Shown: piece after piece, positions 1-5,325 of the stretch
Numbering within the stretch: position 1 is the stretch's first letter
Layout of the letters: each line of letters begins with the position of its first letter
NCBI GenBank assembly: GCA_041686315.1
Contig: JAWLEC010000191.1
Coordinates: 1-5,325, forward strand
Direction of reading: 5' to 3'
Length of the DNA: 5,325 bases
Origin: Sva-07 sp041686315
Lineage (GTDB): Bacteria; Actinomycetota; Acidimicrobiia; Acidimicrobiales; Ilumatobacteraceae
Translations under genes and position numbers: made by a program
The notes under the pieces: generated by a model
Databases searched by the model: none
Told to the model about the DNA's origin: nothing
What the model saw: only the letters and a program-made list of their open reading frames with translations

Positions 1-124
1 GCTCGCGGAACACGCCGCGGATCGCCCGCATCGCCACGGTGACGAAGTCGTGCCACGCCGCCGACCGACGGGCGATCGGTGCGTACTCGGGTGTCGCCGC
101 TCGTTCCGCCGTCGCCGTGCTCAT
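1..124 (-). CDS. ABC-2 type (DrrB-like) permease, N-terminal fragment
   Basis: Only the first 41 codons are in the window; the gene runs off the left edge. The start ATG (124-122) overlaps the TGA of the upstream ATPase gene as ATGA, and a GGAAGG Shine-Dalgarno (137-132) sits 7 bases before it, so the start is well supported and translational coupling is likely. The visible protein begins MSTATAERAATPEYAP and reaches a basic amphipathic stretch (AMRAIRGVFRE at about residues 31-41), which is typical of the cytoplasmic end just before the first membrane helix of DrrB/ABC-2 permeases. No membrane segment is visible yet. The assignment rests mainly on position: a DrrA-type ATPase is nearly always followed by its membrane partner. 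Family knowledge says such pairs export drugs, lipids or polysaccharides; the substrate here is unknown. Confidence 0.72.
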   Translation of the reverse strand, partial: MSTATAERAATPEYAPIARRSAAWHDFVTVAMRAIRGVFRE

Positions 125-1161
125 GACGCCACCTTCCGATCGCTCTCGGTCGTGCCGCCCTCGGCCGTGTCGGAATCGTGCAAGACACCCTCGGGCTGCT
201 GGCTGTCGCCCTCGTCGAAGTGCGTGCCCGTCACCTGCAGGAACACGTCGTCGAGCGTCGGCGTCCGCAACGTGAGCGACGTCACGGGCACCCCGCAGCC
301 GTCGAGCGCCACGGCCACCTGGGCGATCAGGCCGGCACCGTTCGAGGTGGCGATGGCGAGCTCGTTCTGATGCGTCTGCACCTCGTCGATCCCGTCGATC
401 GCCCGGAGCGCCTCGGCCGCACGCTCGGGATCGCCGTCGACCTCGGCGACGATCAGGTCGGCGCCGATCCGTCGCTTGAGGTCGGCCGGGGTGCCCTCGG
501 CCTCGATCAGCCCGCCGGAGATGATGCCCACACGGTCGGCGAGCTCGTCGGCCTCCTCGAGGTACTGGGTGGTGAGGAAGATCGTGGTGCCGTAGTCACG
601 GTTGAGCCGGCGTACCTCCGACCACACGGCCGACCGGCTGGCCGGGTCGAGCCCCGTGGTCGGTTCGTCGAGGAACAGGATCTGAGGCCGGTGGATGAGC
701 GACATCGCGAGGTCGAGACGCCGCTTCATGCCGCCCGAGTACGAGTCGACGCGGTCGTCGATGGCGTCGCCGATGTCGACGAGGCCGATCACGTCGTCCA
801 TCCGTTCGGTGATGTCGGCCCGGTTCAGCCCGTACAGCCGGCCCTGCAGGTGGAGCATCTCGCGTCCGGTCTGCTTGCCGTCGATCGACGAGTCCTGCAG
901 CGCCACCCCGATCCGCAGCCGGATCTCGCCGGGTTGGCGGTCGACGTCGAAACCGGCCACCGTGGCCGTGCCCGACGTGATCCCGAGCAGGGTGCACAAC
1001 ATCTTCACGGTGGTCGACTTGCCGGCGCCGTTCGGGCCGAGGAACCCGTAGATCTCGCCGTACTCGACGTCGAGGTCGATCCCGGCGACCGCCTCGTTGG
1101 TGCCGAAGGCCCGGCGGAGTGACCGCGCCGAGACGGCGGCGGCAGTGGTGGGGGAGTTCAT
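121..1161 (-). CDS. DrrA-type ABC transporter ATP-binding protein with C-terminal extension
   Basis: A 346-residue cytoplasmic ATPase, the usual length for the DrrA (daunorubicin-resistance) group. Visible motifs: Walker A GPNGAGKST (42-50), Q-loop Gln89, signature YSGGM (141-145), Walker B ILFLDEP (161-167) and D-loop GLD (170-172). The switch position is Gln199 in TTQYLEEAD rather than His, which is characteristic of DrrA-type proteins. The region from about 230 to 312 matches the DrrA C-terminal (DUF4162-like) domain and ends in PTLDDVFLQVTG, the family's hallmark tail motif. An acidic hydrophilic tail of about 34 residues follows. It should energise the ABC-2 permease encoded immediately downstream with an ATGA overlap. 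The start chosen is the first Met before the conserved fold; no in-frame ATG or GTG was found between it and the preceding gene. It lacks a normally spaced Shine-Dalgarno, since GGGGG directly abuts the ATG. Substrate unknown. Confidence 0.93.
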   Translation of the reverse strand: MNSPTTAAAVSARSLRRAFGTNEAVAGIDLDVEYGEIYGFLGPNGAGKSTTVKMLCTLLGITSGTATVAGFDVDRQPGEIRLRIGVALQDSSIDGKQTGREMLHLQGRLYGLNRADITERMDDVIGLVDIGDAIDDRVDSYSGGMKRRLDLAMSLIHRPQILFLDEPTTGLDPASRSAVWSEVRRLNRDYGTTIFLTTQYLEEADELADRVGIISGGLIEAEGTPADLKRRIGADLIVAEVDGDPERAAEALRAIDGIDEVQTHQNELAIATSNGAGLIAQVAVALDGCGVPVTSLTLRTPTLDDVFLQVTGTHFDEGDSQQPEGVLHDSDTAEGGTTESDRKVAS

Positions 1162-1220
1162 CCCCCGATCATGGCGCAGCGGAGGCGGTTGTGCGACGCC
1201 GTCACCGCACCGTGGAACAA
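1162..1220 (-). promoter_or_regulatory. Spacer before DrrA-type gene; possible internal promoter/leaderless start
   Basis: This 59-base gap separates the two ATPase genes. Read on the minus strand, CATGAT (1173-1168) resembles a -10 hexamer and ends 6 bases before the ATG at 1161, the geometry expected if transcription began at the start codon and gave a leaderless mRNA. The only ribosome-binding-like sequence is GGGGG touching the ATG, which is too close to work as a normal Shine-Dalgarno. No good -35 element is visible at 16-17 bases (CGCACA or TCGCAC). This is inference from weak motifs; the gap may be a plain intra-operon spacer. No convincing terminator hairpin was seen. Confidence 0.2.
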
Positions 1221-1931
1221 TCAGGCCTCGAGACGACCGTCGATGATGTGGACGCTGCGATCGCAGTAGTGGGTGATGCGCTCGTCGTGGGTGACCACGA
1301 TGGCCGCGGTGCCCCGGGACTTCATCTCGTCGTGGATCAGTTCCATCACCTGCTCGCCGAGCTTCGTGTCGAGCGCCGACGTCGGCTCGTCGAACAGCAC
1401 CAGCGCAGGGTCGTTCATCAACGCCCGGCCGATCGCCACCCGCTGACGCTGCCCGCCCGACAGCTGCGACGGCAGGTTCTTCGCCCGGTCGGCCAGGCCG
1501 AGTTCCTCGAGCAGTTGGTCGGCGCGGTCGCGTGCCGCTTGCCCCGTCCGCCGGCCGAGCTCGTCGACCACCAGCAGGTTCTCGCGGGCGTTGAGGAACG
1601 GCACGAGGTTCACCGACTGGAACACGAAGCCCACCTTGCTCTGGCGGAACGTGGTGAGCTGCTTGGCGTCGTGGCCGGAGATGTCCTCGTCGTCGACCAC
1701 GATGCGGCCCTCGGTGGCCGACAGGATGCCGCCGGCGATCGAACACAGGGTGGTCTTTCCCGAGCCCGACGGACCCACCAGCGCCACGATCTCGTCGCTG
1801 CCGAGCGTGAGCGTGGCGTGATCGAGTGCAACCACCTCGGATCCGTCGCCCATGGTGTACACCTTGCGCACGTCGCTCATCCGCAGGGCGGTGTCGGTGG
1901 CGGTGCGGTCGACGGTCGACGTGTCGGTCAT
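1221..1931 (-). CDS. MacB/LolD-type ABC transporter ATP-binding protein
   Basis: A 236-residue ATPase, normal length for the MacB/LolD/FtsE-like group that works with FtsX-fold permeases. Motifs in order: aromatic-loop region KVYTMGDGSEVVALD (about 23-37), Walker A GPSGSGKTT (53-61), Q-loop Gln105 in GFVFQSVNLVP, signature LSGGQ (157-161) followed by RQRVAIGRAL, Walker B LVLFDEP (177-183), D-loop SALD (185-188) and switch His215 in VVTHD. All catalytic residues are present. The start ATG has a GGAG (1942-1939) 7 bases upstream. It follows two FtsX-fold permease genes on the same strand and most likely dimerises in the cytoplasm to drive that permease pair. In MacB-type systems ATP hydrolysis moves the extracytoplasmic domains (mechanotransmission) instead of feeding substrate through a membrane channel. 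The substrate cannot be inferred. Confidence 0.94.
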   Translation of the reverse strand: MTDTSTVDRTATDTALRMSDVRKVYTMGDGSEVVALDHATLTLGSDEIVALVGPSGSGKTTLCSIAGGILSATEGRIVVDDEDISGHDAKQLTTFRQSKVGFVFQSVNLVPFLNARENLLVVDELGRRTGQAARDRADQLLEELGLADRAKNLPSQLSGGQRQRVAIGRALMNDPALVLFDEPTSALDTKLGEQVMELIHDEMKSRGTAAIVVTHDERITHYCDRSVHIIDGRLEA

Positions 1932-1938
1932 GGCCGGA

Positions 1939-1942
1939 CTCC
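1939..1942 (-). promoter_or_regulatory. Ribosome binding site of MacB/LolD-type ATPase gene
   Basis: GGAG lies 7 bases upstream of the ATG at 1931 and supports that start. It sits immediately beyond the last copy of the 15-base repeat, so repeat copy number changes the distance from the permease stop codon to this site without altering the site itself. Confidence 0.7.
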
Positions 1943-1995
1943 GTTCACGAGTGGTCGGTTCACGAGTGGTTGGTGCTCGAGTGGTTGGTTCACGA
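1942..1995 (-). repeat. 15-base tandem repeat carrying in-frame TGA stop codons
   Basis: On the minus strand the units are TCGTGAACCAACCAC (1995-1981), TCGAGCACCAACCAC (1980-1966), TCGTGAACCGACCAC (1965-1951) and a partial fourth, TCGTGAACG (1950-1942). Unit 2 differs from unit 1 at two bases, and unit 3 differs at one. The array begins in the last two codons (Ser-stop) of the upstream permease gene and ends at the Shine-Dalgarno of the next gene. Because 15 is a multiple of 3, all units share the permease frame: TGA occurs at 1992-1990, 1962-1960 and 1947-1945, and is changed to AGC in unit 2. It looks like local tandem duplication of the gene end. Any function in spacing or termination is inference. 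Confidence 0.85.
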
Positions 1996-3102
1996 GGCGG
2001 TTCCGATCGCCGAGGCCGGATCGACGCGCAGCACGCGCCGCAAAGAGAAGGCGCATCCCACCACGGCCGCCACCAGCAGCAGCACCACGCTGGTGATCAG
2101 GCGCGCCGGTGTGACCAGCAGAGGGATCGAGCCCGGCGGGATGATCAGGTCGAGCACGATCACGAGCGCCCCGGCGATGCCGGCGGCGATCGCGGTGACC
2201 ACCACGGCCTGTGCCACGAGCCCGGCGAAGAGGGTGGACGACTTGGCGCCGAGTGCCTTGAGCACCCCGTACAGACCGGTGCGTTCCACCGTGAGCAGGG
2301 CGAAGAAGAGTGCGATCACCACCAGGGCGATGGCCACGGTGACGCCGATGATCTGGTTGAAGGTGGCGGTCTGTTCCGACACGCCGGGGATCGCCTCGAT
2401 CGCCGCATCGACGGTGTAGGAGTCGGTGGCGCCTCCCGTGGCGTCGTCGATCGCGTCGGCGAGCGGCACGTCGCCGGTGGCCGCGCCGCGCACCACGAGG
2501 GCCTGGAACACGCCCTCGGCGAGCCGGGCGTCGGGCCTGTTCTCACTGAGCACCGACCGCCACGTGGCGTCCGACGCCCACAGGCTCGACTGCCCGGCGA
2601 AGTTGGTGTCGGACACGAAACCGATCACCTCGATCGGTGACCGGGCCGGTCCGAGCAGGATGGTCGTGCCGACCTCGACCCCGTCGGCCTCGAGCGTGTC
2701 GTCGGCGTAGGCCTGGCCCATCGGCGGCGCCTCCGGCAGCCCTTCCGGGGGCAGCTCGTACCCGAACAGCACGGTGCTGGCGAGATCGCGCGGGCCGTTG
2801 CCCGGGACGCGGGCGCCGAGCTGGACATTGCCGAGCCCGCCCACCTCGGTGACCCCGTCGACGCTCTCCACCGAGGAGCGCACGTCGGGCTCGATGCGGC
2901 TGCGCACGAACGACGCCTGCGCGGTGTCGGAGTACACGACCACGTCGGCCTGCTGCGCGCGGAGGGCGCCCGTGGAGTTGGCGATCAGCCCGTCGAGCAG
3001 GCCGCCGAGGAACATCAGCAGCACGGCGATCAGGGTGAGGATCACGGTCGCCGTGGCGAACCGCCCGGGCCGCCGGCGGAGCTCGGTGAGTGCGAGTTTC
3101 AC
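1990..3102 (-). CDS. FtsX/MacB-fold ABC transporter permease (second of pair)
   Basis: A 370-residue membrane protein starting at GTG (MKLALTELRRRPGRF). The GTG overlaps the upstream permease's TGA as GTGA and is preceded by AGGGGG at 7 bases. A longer in-frame extension upstream lies wholly inside the preceding gene and was rejected. Topology is typical of the family: helix 1 at about 15-37, a large extracytoplasmic domain (MacB_PCD-like) at about 40-245, helices at about 249-271, 292-318 and 334-353, and a cytoplasmic tail RRVLRVDPASAIG (355-367), the usual FtsX/MacB ending. It shares aligned landmarks with the upstream permease (VVVYS, GVTEVGGLG, LFGYE), so the two are paralogues and probably form a heterodimer driven by the downstream ATPase. 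Its last codon and stop lie in a tandem repeat. Substrate unknown. Confidence 0.9.
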   Translation of the reverse strand: MKLALTELRRRPGRFATATVILTLIAVLLMFLGGLLDGLIANSTGALRAQQADVVVYSDTAQASFVRSRIEPDVRSSVESVDGVTEVGGLGNVQLGARVPGNGPRDLASTVLFGYELPPEGLPEAPPMGQAYADDTLEADGVEVGTTILLGPARSPIEVIGFVSDTNFAGQSSLWASDATWRSVLSENRPDARLAEGVFQALVVRGAATGDVPLADAIDDATGGATDSYTVDAAIEAIPGVSEQTATFNQIIGVTVAIALVVIALFFALLTVERTGLYGVLKALGAKSSTLFAGLVAQAVVVTAIAAGIAGALVIVLDLIIPPGSIPLLVTPARLITSVVLLLVAAVVGCAFSLRRVLRVDPASAIGTAS

Positions 3103-4259
3103 GCGCCCACCCCCTGGCCGGTGGTGGCCTCGATCGGGTCGATCTGCAGCACGCGGCGGGCGGCGAGCAGCGAACTGGCGACGCCGAGCAGGATCAGCAG
3201 CACCGACCAGAACACGACCGCGCCGGCCTCGAAGCGGAGCGCGATGCCACCCAGGTTCTGTTGCGAGACCGGGTAGTAGAGCAGCGTTCCGAGCGCAAGG
3301 CCGGCCCCGATGATGATCACCACCTGGATCAGCAGCGACGACACAAGCCGTCCGGCAGGCGCCCCGATCGCGCGCAACAGCGTGAGCGAGTTGGCCTTCT
3401 GGAACGTGATGATCAGGAAGAACAGCCCGGTCACGCACGGCACCACGAGGCCGTAGAGCAGGAAGATGATGTTGAACGACTGCTGCACCTGCGCCACGCC
3501 GGGCGTCTCGGCGGCGGCGTCCTCGCGGGTGAGGGCGTCGAGTTCGAGCGACTGGGCGTTGATCGACTCGACCACCTCGGCGTCGCTGGTGCCTTCGGCC
3601 GGCACCACGCCCAACACGTTGGGCAGCGGTTCACCGGCGTCGGGGTTCACGCTCTGCACGGCATCGAGGTAGGTGTCGTACGACACGAACAGCGTGGGTG
3701 CCACGTTGAGCTGGACGTCCCGCGCCACGCCCACCACCGTGATCTGTTTGCCTCCGGGGAGCAGGGTGACCACCTCGCCGATGCCGTAGCCGAGGCGCAC
3801 GTCGGCGTCGCTCACCACGGCCTCGTCGTCGGCCGTGGGCAGGCGCCCGTCGAGCACGGTGCTGGGAGCACCGACCCCGTCGCCGTCGGGTCCGATCTCG
3901 TAGCCGAGCAGGGTGGTGTCGAAGGTCTCGCCGTCGTCGTTGCCGCTCGGGAGACCGGTGAAGGTGCCCTGGCCGATGCGGCCCACCTCGTCGACGCCCG
4001 GGGCGTCGCGCACCAACTGCTCGAGGTCGGGGGTGATCACGCTGCCCTGCACCACCCGCTGCCCGTCGACGCTGTACACGAGCACCGGTGCGTTCTGGTC
4101 GCGGATCGCCCCGATGAACCCCGTGATCAGCCCGTTCTGCAGCGACTGCTGGAACAGGATCAGGAACACCAGCAGTGCGATCGCGGCCACCAGCAACGCG
4201 AACCGCACCTTGGCGCGGGCCATCTCCTTGAGCGCGAGGAACATGCTGGCAGCGACCAT
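3099..4259 (-). CDS. FtsX/MacB-fold ABC transporter permease (first gene of operon)
   Basis: A 386-residue membrane protein. Three in-frame Met codons lie close together at the start (4274, 4259 and 4244). The one at 4259 is chosen because GGAGGG (4270-4265) sits 5 bases before it, whereas this motif would be inside the coding sequence for the upstream ATG and too far from the downstream one (MFLALKEMARAK). Helix 1 is at about 20-39 (ALLVAAIALLVFLILF), then an extracytoplasmic MacB_PCD-like domain at about 41-260, helices at about 263-286, 305-329 and 345-367, and the family tail RRVLQIDPIEA (368-378). It overlaps the next permease by four bases (GTGA), indicating coupled translation and probably equal production of the two subunits. 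No membrane-fusion (MacA-like) gene lies beside it in the window. The role is export or extracytoplasmic mechanical work; the substrate is unknown. Confidence 0.91.
   Translation of the reverse strand: MVAASMFLALKEMARAKVRFALLVAAIALLVFLILFQQSLQNGLITGFIGAIRDQNAPVLVYSVDGQRVVQGSVITPDLEQLVRDAPGVDEVGRIGQGTFTGLPSGNDDGETFDTTLLGYEIGPDGDGVGAPSTVLDGRLPTADDEAVVSDADVRLGYGIGEVVTLLPGGKQITVVGVARDVQLNVAPTLFVSYDTYLDAVQSVNPDAGEPLPNVLGVVPAEGTSDAEVVESINAQSLELDALTREDAAAETPGVAQVQQSFNIIFLLYGLVVPCVTGLFFLIITFQKANSLTLLRAIGAPAGRLVSSLLIQVVIIIGAGLALGTLLYYPVSQQNLGGIALRFEAGAVVFWSVLLILLGVASSLLAARRVLQIDPIEATTGQGVGA
3110..3115 (-). promoter_or_regulatory. Ribosome binding site deciding the GTG start of the second permease
   Basis: AGGGGG lies within the 3' end of the first permease gene, 7 bases before GTG at 3102. 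Together with the GTGA overlap it fixes the start of the second permease, even though the frame is open much further upstream. Confidence 0.65.
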
Positions 4260-4364
4260 AGCGACCCTCCGCATCGGCCTGCCCGTGTGCCGCGAACTTC
4301 ACCCGGATCGGGTCGACCGGGACGGACCGTCGACCGCTGTGCCGGGACGTGCGAAGCTCCCACC
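4260..4364. promoter_or_regulatory. Divergent intergenic region between exporter operon and oxidoreductase gene
   Basis: These 105 bases separate the minus-strand exporter operon from the plus-strand oxidoreductase gene, so promoters for both must lie here or overlap the gene starts. I see no confident -10/-35 pair on either strand. Possible operator-like structure: ACCCG-GAT-CGGGT (4301-4313, arms of 5), the overlapping palindrome GGTCGACC (4311-4318), and GTCGACCG occurring directly at 4312-4319 and 4329-4336, 17 bases apart. The oxidoreductase start has only a weak GAAG (4353-4356) 8 bases upstream. That the region holds promoters follows from gene orientation; the operator reading is speculative. 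Confidence 0.4.
4265..4270 (-). promoter_or_regulatory. Ribosome binding site deciding the start of the first permease
   Basis: GGAGGG sits 5 bases before the ATG at 4259. It argues against the in-frame ATG at 4274 as start, since that start would place the motif inside the coding region. Confidence 0.6.
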
Positions 4365-5325
4365 ATGACCTACCCCGTCGCGCTGTACCTCCAGGACGCC
4401 CACGACATCCGTGAGGGCATCGAACTCGTCCGCTACGCCGAGTCGCAGGGGTTCGACGCGGTCTGGCAGGCCGACAGCCGGCTCGTGCGCGACGCCGTGG
4501 TGCCCATGGCGGCGTTCGGTGCCACCACCGACCGGATCCGCATCGGCTCGGGCGTGATCGACTGCTGGACGCGCAATCCGGCACGTCTCGCTTCCACCTT
4601 CTCCACCCTCGACGACCTCGCACCCGGCCGCATGATCTGCGGGCTGGGCGCCTGGTGGGACCCGCTGGCGGCCAAGGTGGGCGTCGACCGCAGCCGGCCG
4701 CTGCGGGTGATGCGCGAAGTGGTGGAGGCGGTGCGCGGGCTGTTGAACAACGAGACGGTCACGATGGACGGGTACCACGTGCATCTCGACGGGGTGGAGC
4801 TCGACTACGTGCACCAGGAGCGGCGCCCGAAGGACGTGCCGATCTACATCGGTGCCACCGGGATGCAGATGATGGAGCTCACCGGGGAGATCGCGGATGG
4901 TGCCGTGCTCAACTATCTCGTGTCGCCGAGCTACAACGTCGGCGCCCTCGAGGCACTCGAGCGGGGCGCGGCAAAGGCCGGTCGGACACTCGACGACATC
5001 GATCGTCCGCAGCTGGTGGTGTGCTCGGTCGACGACGACCGCCAGGCCGCACTCGACGGGGCACGTCTGCTCGTCACCCAGTACCTCGGACAGCAGCCCC
5101 ACATCATGAAGGCGTCGGGCGTGCCGCAGGAGCTGCTCGACGAGATCGGCAAGGTGCTCACGTGGCCGGCGACGCACGACGAGGTGGTCGCCGCCAGCAA
5201 GCTGGTGCCCGACGACATCGTGCAGATGATCACGGCGTCGGGCACGCCCGACGAGGTGCGCGCCAAGGTCGACGAGTACGTCGCCGCCGGCTGCACGTGT
5301 CCGATCCTGTATCCGCTGGCACCCG
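4365..5325 (+). CDS. LLM-class, probable F420-dependent oxidoreductase (Mer-like), 3' end cut by window
   Basis: The frame is open from ATG at 4365 to the window end: 320 residues with no stop. Family members are roughly 325-345 residues, so probably only a short C-terminal piece is missing. It belongs to the bacterial-luciferase-like fold (TIM barrel), in the subgroup resembling 5,10-methylenetetrahydromethanopterin reductase. Supporting stretches are YAESQGFDAVWQAD (24-37), NPARLASTFSTLDDLAPGR (71-89) leading into GLGAWWDP (93-100), YIGATGMQMMELTGEIADGA (161-180) and LNYLVSPSY (182-190). Family knowledge: a soluble enzyme transferring hydride between F420H2 and an unknown substrate; FMN use in some relatives cannot be excluded from sequence. 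A C-terminal GTPDEVRAKVDEYVAAG helix (293-309) and Cys310/Cys312 are visible. It is transcribed divergently from the exporter operon, so a functional link is possible but unproven. Confidence 0.9.
   Translation, partial: MTYPVALYLQDAHDIREGIELVRYAESQGFDAVWQADSRLVRDAVVPMAAFGATTDRIRIGSGVIDCWTRNPARLASTFSTLDDLAPGRMICGLGAWWDPLAAKVGVDRSRPLRVMREVVEAVRGLLNNETVTMDGYHVHLDGVELDYVHQERRPKDVPIYIGATGMQMMELTGEIADGAVLNYLVSPSYNVGALEALERGAAKAGRTLDDIDRPQLVVCSVDDDRQAALDGARLLVTQYLGQQPHIMKASGVPQELLDEIGKVLTWPATHDEVVAASKLVPDDIVQMITASGTPDEVRAKVDEYVAAGCTCPILYPLAP

Noticed and set aside
1162..1220. Possible terminator hairpin between the two ATPase genes
   Set aside because: Only a five-base GCGGT/ACCGC pairing with a 14-base loop and no T-run is visible, which is too weak to call.
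1162..1746. N-terminal extension or fusion of the DrrA-type ATPase to about 541 residues
   Set aside because: The extra sequence is an out-of-frame reading of the upstream MacB-type ATPase and is Arg/Gly-rich without motifs. The family length of about 330-350 residues fits the ATG at 1161.
1942..1995. CRISPR-like or regulator-binding iteron array
   Set aside because: The units are contiguous 15-mers without spacers, in frame with a gene end and including its stop codon. Simple tandem duplication explains them better.
1119..2096. Plus-strand open frame of 325 codons opposite the ATPase genes
   Set aside because: Its translation is low-complexity Arg/Gly/His/Val-rich with no recognisable domain. 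The opposite strand encodes complete ABC ATPase motifs, so this is a high-GC antisense shadow; the frame at 178-1122 is the same case.
3103..3438. Upstream extension of the second permease to 482 residues
   Set aside because: The extension lies entirely inside the first permease gene in another frame. The GTG at 3102 has a ribosome site, a GTGA overlap and begins a typical FtsX-fold N-terminus.
3631..4623. Minus-strand 330-codon frame spanning the intergenic region and the permease start
   Set aside because: It is an Arg/Pro-rich out-of-frame translation overlapping the well-supported permease and the oxidoreductase; no ribosome site or domain supports it.
4299..5177. Minus-strand open frame of 292 codons opposite the oxidoreductase
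   Set aside because: The composition is His/Arg/Val-rich without a known fold, and the plus strand carries clear LLM-family motifs across the same stretch.

Overview
The window is high-GC bacterial DNA. Codon third positions are almost all G or C, open reading frames run long on the antisense strand, and a probable F420-dependent oxidoreductase is present. Together these suggest an actinobacterium (Actinomycetota). An Acidimicrobiia/Ilumatobacter-type organism would fit, but that is a guess from style, not a proven placement. No RNA genes, insertion sequences, CRISPR arrays or phage genes were seen.

Layout. Positions 1-4259 hold a compact five-gene cluster, all on the minus strand and transcribed from right to left. 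In order of transcription these are: an FtsX/MacB-fold permease (4259-3099), a second permease of the same fold overlapping it by GTGA (3102-1990), a MacB/LolD-type ABC ATPase (1931-1221), a DrrA-type ABC ATPase with its C-terminal extension (1161-121), and the start of an ABC-2 (DrrB-type) permease overlapping it by ATGA (124 to the left edge). The cluster therefore holds two ABC export machines of different architecture in series: a MacB-like one with two different permeases and one ATPase, and a DrrAB-like one. The gaps of 58 and 59 bases between the remaining genes and the shared orientation suggest one operon.

Positions 4260-4364 are a 105-base divergent intergenic region with small symmetric and repeated GTCGAC-type elements. 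From 4365 to the right edge, on the plus strand, runs a luciferase-like (LLM) probable F420-dependent oxidoreductase of the Mer-like group, cut by the window end probably just before its stop codon.

The most unusual local structure is a 15-base tandem repeat at 1942-1995. It spans the end of the second permease gene and the gap to the next ATPase. The unit length keeps the reading frame and the unit contains the gene's TGA stop, so the stop codon is itself repeated in frame. No clearly novel system is visible; the composite exporter operon and the stop-codon repeat are the points most worth a second look.
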